58,424 bases of DNA from Stutzerimonas kunmingensis (GCF_014764705.1 NZ_JACXXG010000028.1:1-58424); one strand, 5' to 3'. Positions 7,023 through 16,819 are shown, counted from the stretch's first letter. Notes: generated from the letters alone by a model not told the origin. Numbers and translations: made by a program.

Positions 7023-8197
7023 GCCTGTGCTTGCTCTTTCCATTCGTCCAATCTGTCCGCCCATTCCTGCATCATGGCGCGACGTTCATCGAAATAGGTG
7101 GCGTGATTGTAGGTGCGACGCACATTGTTCTGGTCGGCATGGGCAAGCTGCGCCTCGATGGCATCGGGACGGTAGCCCATCTCGTTAAGACGGGTACTGC
7201 CGCTGGTCCGCGTGGCATGTGGGCTATAGGCGCCACTCCACCCCAAAACCTTGAGTGCCTGGCGAAGTGATGCGGCGGACATAGGGGCGTTGCGATCATC
7301 TCGGCCAGGAAACAAGTGCTTGCGGTTGCCGGTAATGGCATGCAGTCCTTTGAGCATCTCCACTGCCTGTCGTGGCAGAGGCACGACGTGCTCCTTGCGT
7401 GCTTTCATGCGCTGCGCCGGGATACGCCAAACAGCCTTCTCAAGGTCAAACTCATCCCAGGCCGCCTCGGCCACTTCGGTCGGTCGCGCCAGGGTCCACC
7501 ACATCAGTTGCATGCAATGACTTACCTGAAAGCTGCAGCGGTGGTTTGCGAAGTCGCTCAGCAGTTTGCCGATCTGCTCTTTACTCAGCGCCGGTTTGTG
7601 CTGGGTCTTGTTTGCTGGTAGCGCCTTGCGTACCGGCCAAACCGGGTCGCTGTCGGCTCGCAGGGTGGCGACGGCGAACTCGAATACGGCGGACATGGTG
7701 CGCCGCGCCTCGGCGGCGACCGTGGGGGCGCCACGCTTTGCTGTTTTCTGCAGGATGTCCAGGACATGGGCTGGCGTTATTTCGCGAACCGGCATATTGC
7801 CGATACTGGGGAACACCACGCGCTCCAGCATATCCAGACGCCGGTTTTTGGTGACATCTTCCCAGTCCTTTGTCTGCAGCCACTCCTTGGCTACGATCTC
7901 GAAGGTGTTCTTAGCTTCGCTGGCTTGCCGGATGCGGTCGAGCTGCCTTTGCTGGGCGGGATTGATGCCTTGCTTGACCAGTTTGCGTGCGGCCTCGCTG
8001 CGTTCCCTGGCTTCAGAGAGCGTAACAGCAGGGTATTCGCCAAGCGCAAACATGCTGGCCTTGCCATCCAGTGTGAAGCGGTATCGCCAAGCCTTGACTC
8101 CGTTGGGCTTGACTTCGAGGTAGAGCCCGCGCTGGTCATTCAAGCGGTAGAGCTTCTCTCTGGGCTTGGCGTTGCGGCAGTGCGTGTCGGTAAGCAT
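7019..8197 (-). CDS. P4-type tyrosine integrase of the island
   Basis: This 392-residue integrase starts MLTDTHCRNAKPREKLYRL, the DUF4102 arm-binding N-terminus seen in P4-like integrases. A core-binding region and the catalytic domain follow: arginine in ARPTEVAEAAW, H-x-x-R in SPHATRTSG, LAHAD, and the tyrosine of RRTYNHATYF ten residues after the histidine. All catalytic residues are present, so it should be active. It is the outermost island gene next to the core gene ychF. Four TACTC repeats and an extended palindrome lie between it and ychF. P4-type integrases usually use tRNA genes, but no tRNA is found at this boundary. Confidence 0.93.
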   Translation of the reverse strand: MLTDTHCRNAKPREKLYRLNDQRGLYLEVKPNGVKAWRYRFTLDGKASMFALGEYPAVTLSEARERSEAARKLVKQGINPAQQRQLDRIRQASEAKNTFEIVAKEWLQTKDWEDVTKNRRLDMLERVVFPSIGNMPVREITPAHVLDILQKTAKRGAPTVAAEARRTMSAVFEFAVATLRADSDPVWPVRKALPANKTQHKPALSKEQIGKLLSDFANHRCSFQVSHCMQLMWWTLARPTEVAEAAWDEFDLEKAVWRIPAQRMKARKEHVVPLPRQAVEMLKGLHAITGNRKHLFPGRDDRNAPMSAASLRQALKVLGWSGAYSPHATRTSGSTRLNEMGYRPDAIEAQLAHADQNNVRRTYNHATYFDERRAMMQEWADRLDEWKEQAQA

Positions 8198-8233
8198 GGT
8201 GGCTGACTCCTTGTCATGGCGACAGCGGCACTA

Positions 8234-8282
8234 TACTCACTTATTCGTTCATACTCCAAGAGCTGTACTCGCTAGCGTACTC
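8234..8282. repeat. Four TACTC repeats upstream of the integrase gene
   Basis: TACTC occurs at 8234, 8252, 8266 and 8278, all in the same orientation, within 49 bp just upstream of the integrase start. The last two flank the 8-bp palindrome CGCTAGCG (8270-8277). Short direct repeats here would fit integrase arm sites or excisionase binding sites, but a chance cluster is possible. Confidence 0.4.
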
Positions 8283-8331
8283 AGGCATGCATTGACTGCT
8301 CGGGAAACTTGAAGCAGCGCTATGAAACAAT

Positions 8332-8355
8332 AAAACCGCGCAACTGCGCGGTTTT
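8332..8355. terminator. Bidirectional rho-independent terminator downstream of ychF
   Basis: The stem CCGCGC/GCGCGG (8336-8341 and 8346-8351) with an AACT loop is flanked by AAAA on the left and TTTT on the right, so it can work in both directions. It sits about 60 bp beyond the ychF stop on the minus strand and marks the end of the core operon next to the island. Confidence 0.85.
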
Positions 8356-8371
8356 ATTGGGATTTTCATGC

Positions 8372-8401
8372 TTTCCTGGTGTTTCATGAAACATCAGGAA
8401 A
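8372..8401. other. 30-bp near-perfect palindrome between ychF and its terminator
   Basis: The 30 bases at 8372-8401 form an inverted repeat with a single mismatched pair, centred on a perfect GTTTCATGAAAC. It lies 14 bp from the ychF stop, inside its transcript and before the terminator. No T run follows, so it is not an ordinary terminator. Its position between the integrase and the core gene makes it a candidate attachment or recombination site, or an mRNA-stability hairpin. Confidence 0.45.
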
Positions 8402-8414
8402 ACGGCTTGGCGAC

Positions 8415-9515
8415 TCAGACGTTGAAGCGGAAATGCATTACGTCGCCGTCCTTGACGATGTATTCCTTGCCTTCCAGGCGCCACTTGCCGGCTTCCTTGG
8501 CGCCGGCTTCGCCCTTGTACTGGATGAAGTCGTCATAGGCGATGACTTCGGCGCGGATGAAGCCTTTCTCGAAATCGGTGTGGATCACCGCGGCCGCCTG
8601 CGGAGCGGTGGCGCCGATGCGCACGGTCCAGGCGCGGACTTCCTTCACCCCGGCGGTGAAGTAGGTCTGCAGATTGAGCAGCTCGTAACCGGCGCGGATC
8701 ACACGGTTCAGGCCCGGCTCGTCCATGCCCATGGTCTCGAGGAACATCTGCATCTCTTCCAGATCGTCCAGCTCGGCGATCTCAGCTTCGATCTTATTGC
8801 AGACCGGCACGACGATGGCGCCTTCTTCCTCGGCAATGGCGTTGACCACGTCCAGGTGCGGGTTGTTCTCGAAGCCGTCTTCGGCGACGTTGGCGATGTA
8901 CATTACCGGCTTGGTGGTCAGCAGGTGGAAGGTCTTCGTCAGACGCTTTTCCTCGTCACTGAAGTTCTTCAGCAGGCTGCGTGCCGGCTTGCCTTCGGTG
9001 AGGTGCGGGATCAGCTTTTCCAGCAGACCTTTCTGCGCAACCGCTTCCTTGTCGCCGCCCTTGGCGGTACGGGCGACGCGTTGCAGCTGCTTCTCGCAGC
9101 TGTCGAGGTCGGCCATGATGAGTTCGAGGTCGATGATCTCGATGTCGCGCTTGGGGTCGACGCTGTTGGCGACGTGGATGACATTTTCGTCTTCGAAGCA
9201 GCGCACCACGTGGGCGATGGCGTCGGTCTCGCGGATGTTGGCGAGGAACTTGTTGCCCAGCCCTTCACCTTTCGAAGCGCCTGCCACCAGTCCGGCGATG
9301 TCGACGAACTCCATGGTGGTCGGGATCACCCGCTCCGGCTTGACGATCGCCGCCAGCGCGTCGAGGCGCGGGTCGGGCATCGGCACGATGCCGCTGTTCG
9401 GCTCGATGGTGCAGAAGGGGAAGTTCTCCGCCGCGATGCCGGATTTGGTCAGGGCGTTGAACAGGGTGGACTTGCCGACGTTGGGCAGACCGACGATGCC
9501 GCAGTTGAATCCCAT
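8415..9515 (-). CDS. ychF: OBG-family ATPase YchF
   Basis: YchF is a conserved P-loop NTPase of the Obg group that prefers ATP and interacts with ribosomes; in E. coli it affects oxidative-stress responses. The 366-residue protein starts [19 protein letters not shown] (Walker A GLPNVGKS). It has the [17 protein letters not shown] switch region, the family NKIE in place of NKxD near residue 200, and a C-terminal TGS domain ending in HFRFNV. Length and ends are normal. It follows pth by 25 bp, the arrangement usual in pseudomonads, and is probably the last gene of that unit. Confidence 0.97.
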   Translation of the reverse strand: MGFNCGIVGLPNVGKSTLFNALTKSGIAAENFPFCTIEPNSGIVPMPDPRLDALAAIVKPERVIPTTMEFVDIAGLVAGASKGEGLGNKFLANIRETDAIAHVVRCFEDENVIHVANSVDPKRDIEIIDLELIMADLDSCEKQLQRVARTAKGGDKEAVAQKGLLEKLIPHLTEGKPARSLLKNFSDEEKRLTKTFHLLTTKPVMYIANVAEDGFENNPHLDVVNAIAEEEGAIVVPVCNKIEAEIAELDDLEEMQMFLETMGMDEPGLNRVIRAGYELLNLQTYFTAGVKEVRAWTVRIGATAPQAAAVIHTDFEKGFIRAEVIAYDDFIQYKGEAGAKEAGKWRLEGKEYIVKDGDVMHFRFNV

Positions 9516-9540
9516 GGTGATCTTGCCTCGGAGTTAGGTT

Positions 9541-10125
9541 TCAGGCCTTCTGGCTGTGCAGGCGCTGCATGGCGCGAGTCCAGTCGCCGGTCAGGATTTC
9601 CGGCACAACATCCAACGCGAAGTCGATGCTGGCGTCGAGCTTTTCGCGCTCGGCTTGCGGCGCACGCCCCAGCACGTAACCGCTGACCAGGCTGGCGTGG
9701 CCCGGATGGCCGATACCCAGGCGCAGGCGATGAAAGCTGTTTTGATTGCCGAGCTTGGCGATGATGTCGCGCAGCCCGTTGTGCCCGCCATGACCGCCAC
9801 CCTGCTTGAGCTTGGCGACGCCCGGGGGCATATCGAGCTCATCATGGGCGACCAGGATGGACTCGGGGGGAATTCGGAAAAAGCCGGCCAATGCCGCCAC
9901 CGCCTGACCGCTGCGGTTCATGTAGGTAGTGGGGATAAGCAGGCGGATGTCTTCACCCTGATGGCTGAACTTGCCGACCAGGCCAAAGTACTTGCGATCG
10001 TTGCTGAGCGAGACGCCTTCACGGGCAGCCAGACGCTCAACGAAAAGAGCCCCCGCGTTGTGCCGGGTCTGGTCGTATTCAGGGCCTGGGTTTCCCAGGC
10101 CGACGATCAGTTTTACGGCAGTCAC
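9541..10125 (-). CDS. pth: Peptidyl-tRNA hydrolase
   Basis: Pth recycles peptidyl-tRNAs that drop off the ribosome by cleaving the ester bond between peptide and tRNA. The 194-residue protein has the family start with [18 protein letters not shown] (catalytic His in TRHNAG), TYMNRSG and [12 protein letters not shown]. It lies between rplY (33 bp upstream) and ychF (25 bp downstream) in one minus-strand operon, which is the conserved gamma-proteobacterial order. Nothing unusual. Confidence 0.97.
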   Translation of the reverse strand: MTAVKLIVGLGNPGPEYDQTRHNAGALFVERLAAREGVSLSNDRKYFGLVGKFSHQGEDIRLLIPTTYMNRSGQAVAALAGFFRIPPESILVAHDELDMPPGVAKLKQGGGHGGHNGLRDIIAKLGNQNSFHRLRLGIGHPGHASLVSGYVLGRAPQAEREKLDASIDFALDVVPEILTGDWTRAMQRLHSQKA

Positions 10126-10158
10126 GACGGGGGCCTCTTCTTCGACTATGCGAGTGAA

Positions 10159-10776
10159 TTACTCGGCAGCGTCTTCTTCTTTCGGAGCGTCTTCCTTGCT
10201 CACGCGCGGAGCGTGAACGTTGGCTACCGGCAGGTCGCTGCCGTGGGCCAGGGCGACCAGCTCAACGCCTTTCGGCAGCTTGAGATCGGTCATGTGCAGA
10301 ACCTGGCCGACTTCGACGTTGGACATGTCGACTTCGATGAATTCCGGAAGGTCTTGCGGCAGGCAGGAAACTTCGACTTCGTTCAGGTTGTGCAGGATTT
10401 CGCCGCCTTGCTGCTTCACGCCTACGGAAGATTCCTGGTTGATGAAGTGCAGGGGAACGGTGGCGGTCAGCTTGTGGCCGGCAACGACGCGAACGAAGTC
10501 AGCGTGCAGAACAAAGCTCTTGGCCGGATGGCGCTGCAGTGCCTTGATCAGAACGGATTCGTTCTGGCCGTCGACGTTCAGGTTCAGCACGTGGCTGAAG
10601 GAGGCTTCGTTTTCCAGCAGCTTGGCGAAATCCTTGGCCAGGATGCTGATGGACTGCGGGGCCTTGTCGCCACCGTAGATGACGGCCGGAACCAGGGCGG
10701 CGTTACGACGCAGGCGGCGGCTCGCACCTTTCCCCAGGTCGGAACGCACTTGGGCATTCAGAGTGAAATCGTTCAT
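10159..10776 (-). CDS. rplY: 50S ribosomal protein L25 (general stress protein Ctc)
   Basis: L25 binds 5S rRNA in the large subunit. This is the long Ctc-type version: an L25 N-terminal domain (about 1-95, starting [23 protein letters not shown]) followed by a TL5/Ctc beta domain (about 100-185) and an acidic tail rich in E, D and A. The 205-residue length is normal for pseudomonads. It is the first gene of rplY-pth-ychF and is separated from prs by a strong terminator, so it should have its own promoter in the 120-bp gap. Confidence 0.96.
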   Translation of the reverse strand: MNDFTLNAQVRSDLGKGASRRLRRNAALVPAVIYGGDKAPQSISILAKDFAKLLENEASFSHVLNLNVDGQNESVLIKALQRHPAKSFVLHADFVRVVAGHKLTATVPLHFINQESSVGVKQQGGEILHNLNEVEVSCLPQDLPEFIEVDMSNVEVGQVLHMTDLKLPKGVELVALAHGSDLPVANVHAPRVSKEDAPKEEDAAE

Positions 10777-10837
10777 GGTGATTCTCCAGTAGCAACATTA
10801 CCTGTCGCGCTTGCGACCAGCGCTCGGGCTGTTGGGC

Positions 10838-10861
10838 AAAAAGCCCCGCACGAGGCGGGGC
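10838..10861 (-). terminator. Rho-independent terminator after prs
   Basis: On the minus strand the stem GCCCCGC/GCGGGGC (10855-10861 and 10843-10849, loop CTCGT) is followed by a T run (10838-10842). It lies about 35 bp beyond the prs stop and before rplY, insulating the two units. Confidence 0.88.
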
Positions 10862-10896
10862 ACATTACGTTCAGTGCGATTCGCGAAGCTTTTCGC

Positions 10897-11838
10897 TTAG
10901 CGGAACATCGCGCTGATCGATTCGGCATTGCTGATGCGGCGAACCGCTTCAGCCACCACTGGCGCGATGTCCAGTTGGCGAATTCGGGTGCAGGACTGTG
11001 CGGCAGCCGACAGCGGGATGGTGTTGGTCACCACCAGCTCGTCGAGCACGGAGCCGTCGATGTTCTCGATGGCGCGGCCGGACAGGATCGGGTGCGTGCA
11101 GTAGGCGTAGACCTTGGCGGCGCCATGATCCTTCAGCGCCTTGGCTGCATGGCACAGGGTGCCGGCGGTATCGACCATGTCATCGACGAGGATGCAGGTA
11201 CGGCCTTCGATATCACCGATGATGTGCATCACTTCGGACTGGTTGGCTTTCGGCCGACGCTTGTCGATGATCGCCAGGTCGACGCCGAGGGATTTGGCCA
11301 CGGCACGGGCGCGGACCACACCACCGATGTCCGGGGAGACGATCATGAGGTTCTCGAAGCGCTGAGCCTGGATATCGTCGACCAGGACCGGCGAGCCGTA
11401 GATGTTGTCCACCGGCATGTCGAAGAAGCCCTGGATCTGGTCGGCGTGCAGGTCAACGGTCAGTACACGGTTGACGCCAACGACGTCGAGCATGTCGGCC
11501 ACGACCTTGGCGCTGATCGGTACACGGGCAGAGCGCGGGCGACGATCCTGGCGGGCATAACCGAAGTAGGGGATCACTGCGGTGATGCGCGACGCCGAGG
11601 AGCGGCGGAAGGCGTCGGCCAGTACCACCAGTTCCATCAGGTTGTCGTTGGTCGGAGCGCAGGTCGGCTGGATCAGAAATACGTCCTTACCGCGAACGTT
11701 CTCGTTGATCTCGACACTGATTTCGCCGTCGGAGAACTTTCCGACGTAGGCATCACCGAGGGGGATATGCAGCTGACGTACGACACGCCGGGCCAGGTCG
11801 GGGTTGGCGTTCCCCGTGAAGACCATCATCTTGGACAC
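10897..11838 (-). CDS. prs: Ribose-phosphate pyrophosphokinase (PRPP synthase)
   Basis: Prs makes PRPP from ribose-5-phosphate and ATP, feeding purine, pyrimidine, histidine and NAD synthesis. The GTG at 11838 ([10 protein letters not shown]) is chosen because it gives 313 residues, the normal length in Pseudomonas, and has an AGG-rich stretch upstream. An in-frame ATG 16 codons earlier would add a non-conserved extension. Visible motifs are [16 protein letters not shown], the divalent-cation-binding [12 protein letters not shown] and the PRPP loop [12 protein letters not shown]. Two tRNA-Gln genes lie just upstream on the same strand. PRPP made here is used by the upp and hpt products encoded in this window. 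Confidence 0.97.
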   Translation of the reverse strand: MSKMMVFTGNANPDLARRVVRQLHIPLGDAYVGKFSDGEISVEINENVRGKDVFLIQPTCAPTNDNLMELVVLADAFRRSSASRITAVIPYFGYARQDRRPRSARVPISAKVVADMLDVVGVNRVLTVDLHADQIQGFFDMPVDNIYGSPVLVDDIQAQRFENLMIVSPDIGGVVRARAVAKSLGVDLAIIDKRRPKANQSEVMHIIGDIEGRTCILVDDMVDTAGTLCHAAKALKDHGAAKVYAYCTHPILSGRAIENIDGSVLDELVVTNTIPLSAAAQSCTRIRQLDIAPVVAEAVRRISNAESISAMFR

Positions 11839-11916
11839 GCGCAGTACCTGCCTGAGGGTGGGTCCGATGAATAAAAAGCTGTTCAAAAGGCAAGCTTCTG
11901 AACAGCTTCAAGTGTA

Positions 11917-11991
11917 TGGCAGGGGCGGCTGGATTCGAACCAACGCATGCCAGGATCAAAACCTGGTGCCTTACCGCTTGGCGACGCCCCT
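11917..11991 (-). tRNA. tRNA-Gln (anticodon UUG), copy 1
   Basis: The 75-nt cloverleaf on the minus strand has acceptor stem AGGGGCG/CGCCCCU, anticodon stem CCAGG/CCUGG around loop UUUUGAU (anticodon UUG), the GGTTCGAATCC T arm, and an encoded GCCA end. It is identical to the second copy at 12044-12118 across the whole gene, with 52 bp between them. It lies between ispE and prs, where pseudomonads normally have tRNA-Gln. Confidence 0.96.
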
Positions 11992-12043
11992 GTAGGGTCA
12001 ACTTCATTGGTGCCGTTGCAGTCGTACGAACCTTGGGAGGTTA

Positions 12044-12118
12044 TGGCAGGGGCGGCTGGATTCGAACCAACGCATGCCAGGATCAAAACCTGGTGCCTTA
12101 CCGCTTGGCGACGCCCCT
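12044..12118 (-). tRNA. tRNA-Gln (anticodon UUG), copy 2
   Basis: The sequence is identical to the tRNA at 11917-11991, with the same cloverleaf and encoded CCA. Its 5' end is 19 bp after the ispE stop, so both tRNAs may be processed from a transcript that starts within or before ispE; no separate strong promoter is evident in that short gap. The tandem copies are a natural site for unequal recombination. Confidence 0.96.
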
Positions 12119-12137
12119 GTATCGTACAACCTGTGTG

Positions 12138-12998
12138 CTACGCACTCGCTTCCTGCGCCAGTTTTTCAAGGCTTCGGTGCAACATCGAAACGTTACGACC
12201 GTGGGCAACGAAACTTGGCAAAGTGTCTGGAAGTTGGCGGCGGACTTTATCAGCCTCGCCTTCGTTTGGGAAGCTCCCAAACACACAAGCTCCAGTGCCA
12301 GTCATGCTTGCCGGAACGAATTTGTTCAACAAGCTCAAAGCGTTACGAACTTCTGGATAACGCTTCTCGACTATTGGCTGACAGTCATTATGACCGCCCC
12401 CTGCAAGAAGGCTGCGAACTGTAATGGCCGGGGTATTACGTGTCAACTCTGGGTCGGCAAATATTTCCGCTGTACTAACAGAGACTTGCGGCGCGATTAC
12501 GAGGAACCATGGTTCGGGCAAATCGACCGGTTGCAGGCGCTCGCCAACCCCCTCGGCAAATGCTGCCCGGCCGCGTACGAACACCGGTACGTCGGCGCCC
12601 AGGGTCAGCCCCAGCGCGGCCAGTTGGTCTTCGCCCAGGTGCAGTTGCCACAGGTGGTCGAGGCCGAGCAGGGTGGTCGCTGCGTCGGAGCTGCCGCCGC
12701 CGATGCCGCCGCCCATGGGCAGACGTTTGAGCAGGGTGATATCTGCGCCGAGCGAGCAGCTGCTGGCACGCTGCAGCAGGCGCGCTGCACGGACGATCAG
12801 GTTGCTGTCGTGATCGACGCCCGGCAGTTCGGTATGCAGGCGAATCTCGCCGTCAGCACGCAGGCGGAAGCCGAGTTCGTCGCCATGGTCGAGAAACTGG
12901 AACAGCGTCTGCAGCTCGTGATAGCCGTCGGCGCGGCGGCCGACGATATGCAGCATCAGATTGAGTTTGGCCGGTGCCGGCAGGGTCAGCGTCTGCAT
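12138..12998 (-). CDS. ispE: 4-diphosphocytidyl-2-C-methyl-D-erythritol kinase
   Basis: IspE is the GHMP-family kinase that phosphorylates CDP-methylerythritol in the MEP isoprenoid pathway. The 286-residue protein starts [18 protein letters not shown] (the PAKLNL motif). The GHMP ATP loop is [15 protein letters not shown] near residues 90-105, and the C-terminal motif [10 protein letters not shown] is near 245. Its ATG directly follows the lolB stop. This lolB-ispE-tRNA-Gln-prs arrangement is conserved in pseudomonads. Confidence 0.97.
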   Translation of the reverse strand: MQTLTLPAPAKLNLMLHIVGRRADGYHELQTLFQFLDHGDELGFRLRADGEIRLHTELPGVDHDSNLIVRAARLLQRASSCSLGADITLLKRLPMGGGIGGGSSDAATTLLGLDHLWQLHLGEDQLAALGLTLGADVPVFVRGRAAFAEGVGERLQPVDLPEPWFLVIAPQVSVSTAEIFADPELTRNTPAITVRSLLAGGGHNDCQPIVEKRYPEVRNALSLLNKFVPASMTGTGACVFGSFPNEGEADKVRRQLPDTLPSFVAHGRNVSMLHRSLEKLAQEASA

Positions 12999-13619
12999 TC
13001 AGCGGCCCAGCTGGCGCGCTTGCCAGTCCTTGACCACCAGGGTGATCTGCAGGTCATGGCCTTGCAGGCGGATGCGCTCGGGCAGCGTGAAGCCGTTGTG
13101 TTCGCCGTAGGCCAGGTAGTCGACCTGCCAGCCGTCCTGTTCCAGTCGTGCCAGGCGGCTCTCGCTGTCCAGGCTCAGACGGCTGCGGCTGTCCGGCGCA
13201 GGCAAGCCACGGACCCACCAGAGCAGGTGCGACACCGGCAGCTGCCAGCCGAGCTGCGCTTCGACCAGGGCCTCCGGGGATTCGGCTTCGAATCGGCCCT
13301 GGCCTGCGACCTCCAGAGATACGGCGTCGGGGCGGCCGGTCAGGCGGGTGGCGCCTCGGCCCAGGGGGCCGGACAGGCGAATGTCGAAGTAGTCCTGACG
13401 CTGCAGCCAGAACAGTGTACCGCTGCCGGATTCCTGCGGTGCGCGAATGCCGATCTTGCCGCTGATCTGCCAGCCATCGACCGTCGCGACCTGGCTGCGA
13501 TGCTCTTTCCAGGCGGAGGCATTGCCGGGGCCTTCAACCGATTCGCGGGGGCCAAGCCCGGCACAGCCAGCAAGCAGGAGGGCCAGGCAGGGAGCAAGAA
13601 GGTTTTTCAACAGGGACAT
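12999..13619 (-). CDS. lolB: Outer-membrane lipoprotein receptor LolB
   Basis: LolB accepts lipoproteins from LolA at the inner face of the outer membrane. The 206-residue precursor has a lipoprotein signal ([19 protein letters not shown]) with lipobox LLAGC, cleaved before Cys-19. A single LolB beta domain follows, with recognisable [10 protein letters not shown] and LWWVRGLP segments. It is encoded three bases after the TPR lipoprotein gene and immediately before ispE. Confidence 0.95.
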   Translation of the reverse strand: MSLLKNLLAPCLALLLAGCAGLGPRESVEGPGNASAWKEHRSQVATVDGWQISGKIGIRAPQESGSGTLFWLQRQDYFDIRLSGPLGRGATRLTGRPDAVSLEVAGQGRFEAESPEALVEAQLGWQLPVSHLLWWVRGLPAPDSRSRLSLDSESRLARLEQDGWQVDYLAYGEHNGFTLPERIRLQGHDLQITLVVKDWQARQLGR

Positions 13620-13622
13620 GGG

Positions 13623-15350
13623 TCAGGGCTTCTCCGATCCGGTCAGCCGTTTCAGTGTTTCGCGCAGGATCTGGCTGTCCGGTTGTAGTTTGAGTGCCTT
13701 CGACCAGACCGCGCGGGCCTCGCTGCGTTCACCCTGGGCCCAAAGCACCTCGCCCAGGTGCGCGGCAACTTCGTGGTCGGCAAAGCGTTGCAGCGCCTTG
13801 CGCAGCAGCGCTTCGGCCTCGGTCAGATTGCCCAGGCGGAAGTTGACCCAGCCGAGGCTGTCGAGGATCGCCGGGTCGTCGGGGTTGAGCTGGTAGGCCT
13901 GCTCGATCAGCTGGAGCGCTTCCTTGTGGCGATCAGTACGGTCGGCCAGGGTGTAGCCGAGCGCGTTGAGCGCCATGGCGTTGTCCGGCTCACGCTCGAT
14001 GATGAAGCGCAGGTCGCGTTCCAGTTGCACCAGATCGCCGCGCTTCTCGGCGAGCATGGCGCGGGTGTACAGCAGGTTGAGGTCGTCCGGGAAATCGGCA
14101 AGCGCCTGCTCCACCAGTTGCCAGCCTTGCTCGGTGCGGCCCTGCTCGGAGAGCGCTTCGATCTCGATCAGGTACAGCTGGATGGCGTAGTCAGGCTGCT
14201 GCTGGCGTGCGTCGGCCAGTACCGCGGACGCTTCCTGGTCGCGATTGCCGGAATAGAGCAGCTGGCTCTGCAGCAGTTTCGCTGGCAGGTATTCGTTGCC
14301 AGGGCCGACATGAGCTAGTGCGTCGAGCGCCTTGGCGTTCTTGTCCATCGCCTGATAAGCACGGCCAAGATTGAAGTAAGCCGCGTCAACGTGGCTGCCG
14401 CGTTCGATCAGCTCTTCCAGGTACACGGTGGCTTCGCGCCAGGCCTCAGCCTCCATGCAGACCAGCGCCATGGAGAAGCGCAGGTCGTCGTCGGTTGGGT
14501 GCTGCTGGACCAGAGTGGCGAACTCGCCCTTGGCGTCTTCCAGGCGCTCCTGTTCCACCAGAAGGCGTGCATAGGTCAGGCGCAGACGCTTGTCCTCGGG
14601 GTGCTGGCGCAGGCTTCGCTCGAGCAGCGGGATCGCTTCGTCGCTGCGTTGCAAGCTGTGCAGTAGGCGTGCTTCGAGCAGGATCGACGGGATCTGCCGC
14701 TCCTTGTCCGGCTGCTTCTGCAGCAATGCCAGTGCTTCCTCGCTGCGATCATCCTGTTGCAGCAGCACGGCCTTGCCGAAGGAGAGCTGTGGATTGTCGG
14801 GGTGTTTGACCAACAGCTTGTCGAAGCTTTGCAGCAGGCCGGCGCGGGTGTCCGGGTCGGTTTCCGAGGCCGAAAGGGCGAGGAAATCGAAATGAGTGTC
14901 GCCCTGGCCCTGCAGAACCTTCTCCATGAACTCGAGCGATTCTTCGTAACGCCCGGCGCGGGCCAGCTGCACGGCTGCGGCGCGCTGCGCGTCGAGACTG
15001 TCAGGGGCGTTGCGCGCCCAGATCATTGCGGTATCCAGCGCCGCCTGGTCTGCGCCAAGGTATTCGGCGATACGGAATCCGCGTTCGGCGACGCCGGCGT
15101 CCTGTGTCGCATGCGCCTGCTGTACGTAATTGCCCAGGGCAATGTCGAAGCGGTTGCGCTGGCCGGCAAGCTCTGCGACCAGAAGTGCATAGAGGGATTG
15201 GCGACTGAACGAGCCGTACTCTGCCGCGTCGCTGGCGGAGCTCTCCTGGGCAGCGTCCTCGACCGGCGGACTGCTTTCGGGGGCTTGCTGCGTGAAGGTC
15301 TGGCAGCCGCCGATGAACAGCAGGGCGGCAAGTGCGGCGAGTTTTTTCAT
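13623..15350 (-). CDS. TPR-repeat lipoprotein
   Basis: The ATG at 15350 gives a lipoprotein signal (MKKLAALAALLFIGGCQ) with lipobox IGGC; a longer frame upstream lacks any signal and is rejected. The 575-residue protein is built of tetratricopeptide repeats from about residue 60 to the end, the clearest being ALNALGYTLADRTDRHKEAL and ILDSLGWVNFRLGNLTEAEA. Such proteins scaffold other proteins, and this one would sit on the periplasmic face of the outer membrane. Orthologues precede lolB in pseudomonads (PA4667 position). It is transcribed divergently from hemA. Partners are unknown. Confidence 0.9.
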   Translation of the reverse strand: MKKLAALAALLFIGGCQTFTQQAPESSPPVEDAAQESSASDAAEYGSFSRQSLYALLVAELAGQRNRFDIALGNYVQQAHATQDAGVAERGFRIAEYLGADQAALDTAMIWARNAPDSLDAQRAAAVQLARAGRYEESLEFMEKVLQGQGDTHFDFLALSASETDPDTRAGLLQSFDKLLVKHPDNPQLSFGKAVLLQQDDRSEEALALLQKQPDKERQIPSILLEARLLHSLQRSDEAIPLLERSLRQHPEDKRLRLTYARLLVEQERLEDAKGEFATLVQQHPTDDDLRFSMALVCMEAEAWREATVYLEELIERGSHVDAAYFNLGRAYQAMDKNAKALDALAHVGPGNEYLPAKLLQSQLLYSGNRDQEASAVLADARQQQPDYAIQLYLIEIEALSEQGRTEQGWQLVEQALADFPDDLNLLYTRAMLAEKRGDLVQLERDLRFIIEREPDNAMALNALGYTLADRTDRHKEALQLIEQAYQLNPDDPAILDSLGWVNFRLGNLTEAEALLRKALQRFADHEVAAHLGEVLWAQGERSEARAVWSKALKLQPDSQILRETLKRLTGSEKP

Positions 15351-15550
15351 AGGGAAAATGTACGGCTGGTGTGCGGTCGCGGCATGATGACACAAGCCGC
15401 AGGTCAAGCCCATGGGCCCTGGGAGGCGCGCAGGCCGGTTCGGTAGCTGATTGGCAGTACCAATCGAATCCGACAATCGAGGGCAATGGTTGTTCTCCAT
15501 CTGACGAAGTAGGAGAATTGCGCGCTCTGTTATCGAATCAGCGATTCTGC

Positions 15551-16819
15551 ATGGCTTTCCTCGCGCTTGGCATTAATCACAAGACCGCTTCGGTGGACGT
15601 CCGCGAGCGCGTAGCCTTCACGCCCGACCAGATGGTCGAGGCTTTGCGGCAACTGTGCCGCGTCACTCCGACCCGCGAAGCGGCGATCCTCTCGACCTGC
15701 AATCGCAGCGAGCTGTATCTGCAACAGGATCAGGTCGAGGCCGATGCCGTGCTCGCCTGGCTGGCCAATTATCACCGTCTCAGCCTCGACGAGCTCAAGG
15801 CATGCGCCTATGTGCATGTCGACGATCAGGCCGTGCGCCACATGATGCGCGTTGCCTCCGGGCTCGACTCGCTGGTGCTGGGCGAACCGCAGATTCTCGG
15901 GCAGATGAAGTCGGCCTATGCGGTCGCCCGTGAGGCCGGCAGCGTCGGGCCTCTGCTTGGCCGGTTGTTTCAGGCCACGTTCAGCACCGCGAAGACCGTG
16001 CGCACCGACACCGCCATCGGCGAGAACCCGGTTTCGGTGGCGTTTGCCGCGGTCAGTCTGGCGCGGCAGATCTTCAGCAATCTGCAACGCAGCCAGGCCC
16101 TGCTGATCGGCGCCGGTGAGACCATCACCCTGGTCGCGCGCCATCTGCACGAGCAGGGCGTGAAGAAGATCGTGGTCGCCAACCGCACCCTCGAGCGGGC
16201 CAGCGCGCTGGCCGCCGAGCTAGGGGCGCAGGCGATCCTGCTTGCCGATATCCCGGACGAGTTGCACAACAGCGACATCGTCATCAGCTCCACCGCCAGC
16301 CAGTTGCCGATTCTCGGCAAGGGCGCGGTCGAACAGGCGCTGAAGCGACGCAAGCACAAGCCGATGTTCATGGTCGATATCGCCGTGCCGCGGGACATCG
16401 AATCGCAGGTCGGCGAGCTGGACGACGTCTATCTGTACACGGTCGACGATCTGCATGAGGTGGTTGCGGAGAACCTCAAGAGTCGCCAGGGCGCGGCCCA
16501 GGCCGCCGAGGAGCTGGTCGCGGCTGGCACCGAGGACTTCATGCAGCGCCTGCGCGAGCTGGCCGCAGTTGATGTGCTCAAGGCCTACCGGCAGCACGCC
16601 GAGCGCATTCGCGACGACGAGCTGAGCAAGGCTCAGCGTCTGCTGGCCAATGGGGGCAGCGCCGAGGAGGTTCTCGTTCAGCTCGCCCGTGGCCTGACCA
16701 ACAAACTGCTGCATGCACCCAGCGTGCAACTGAAGAAACTCTCAGCCGAGGGCCGCGTCGAGGCGCTGAGCATGGCCCAGGAACTCTTCGCCCTGCACGA
16801 GGGCACGGAAAAACCATGA
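15551..16819 (+). CDS. hemA: Glutamyl-tRNA reductase
   Basis: HemA reduces glutamyl-tRNA to glutamate-1-semialdehyde, the first committed step of C5 haem synthesis. The ATG at 15551 ([19 protein letters not shown]) matches the family start; the upstream in-frame codons are not conserved. Visible features are the catalytic cysteine in STCNRSELY near residue 50, [15 protein letters not shown] near 105, the NADPH fold [13 protein letters not shown] near 185 and a C-terminal dimerisation helix. The 422-residue length is normal. Its last codons overlap the prfA start (ATGA), as in other gamma-proteobacteria. Confidence 0.97.
   Translation: MAFLALGINHKTASVDVRERVAFTPDQMVEALRQLCRVTPTREAAILSTCNRSELYLQQDQVEADAVLAWLANYHRLSLDELKACAYVHVDDQAVRHMMRVASGLDSLVLGEPQILGQMKSAYAVAREAGSVGPLLGRLFQATFSTAKTVRTDTAIGENPVSVAFAAVSLARQIFSNLQRSQALLIGAGETITLVARHLHEQGVKKIVVANRTLERASALAAELGAQAILLADIPDELHNSDIVISSTASQLPILGKGAVEQALKRRKHKPMFMVDIAVPRDIESQVGELDDVYLYTVDDLHEVVAENLKSRQGAAQAAEELVAAGTEDFMQRLRELAAVDVLKAYRQHAERIRDDELSKAQRLLANGGSAEEVLVQLARGLTNKLLHAPSVQLKKLSAEGRVEALSMAQELFALHEGTEKP

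Noticed and set aside
9556..11874. A 772-codon plus-strand open frame opposite pth, rplY and prs
   Set aside because: It spans three well-conserved genes on the other strand and has no coherent domain; it is a GC-bias artefact.
11839..11886. An ATG 16 codons upstream of prs
   Set aside because: It would add residues absent from PRPP synthases; GTG 11838 gives the standard 313-residue protein.
15371..15550. A 60-codon N-terminal extension of HemA
   Set aside because: The extension is not conserved; the family starts at [11 protein letters not shown] (15551).
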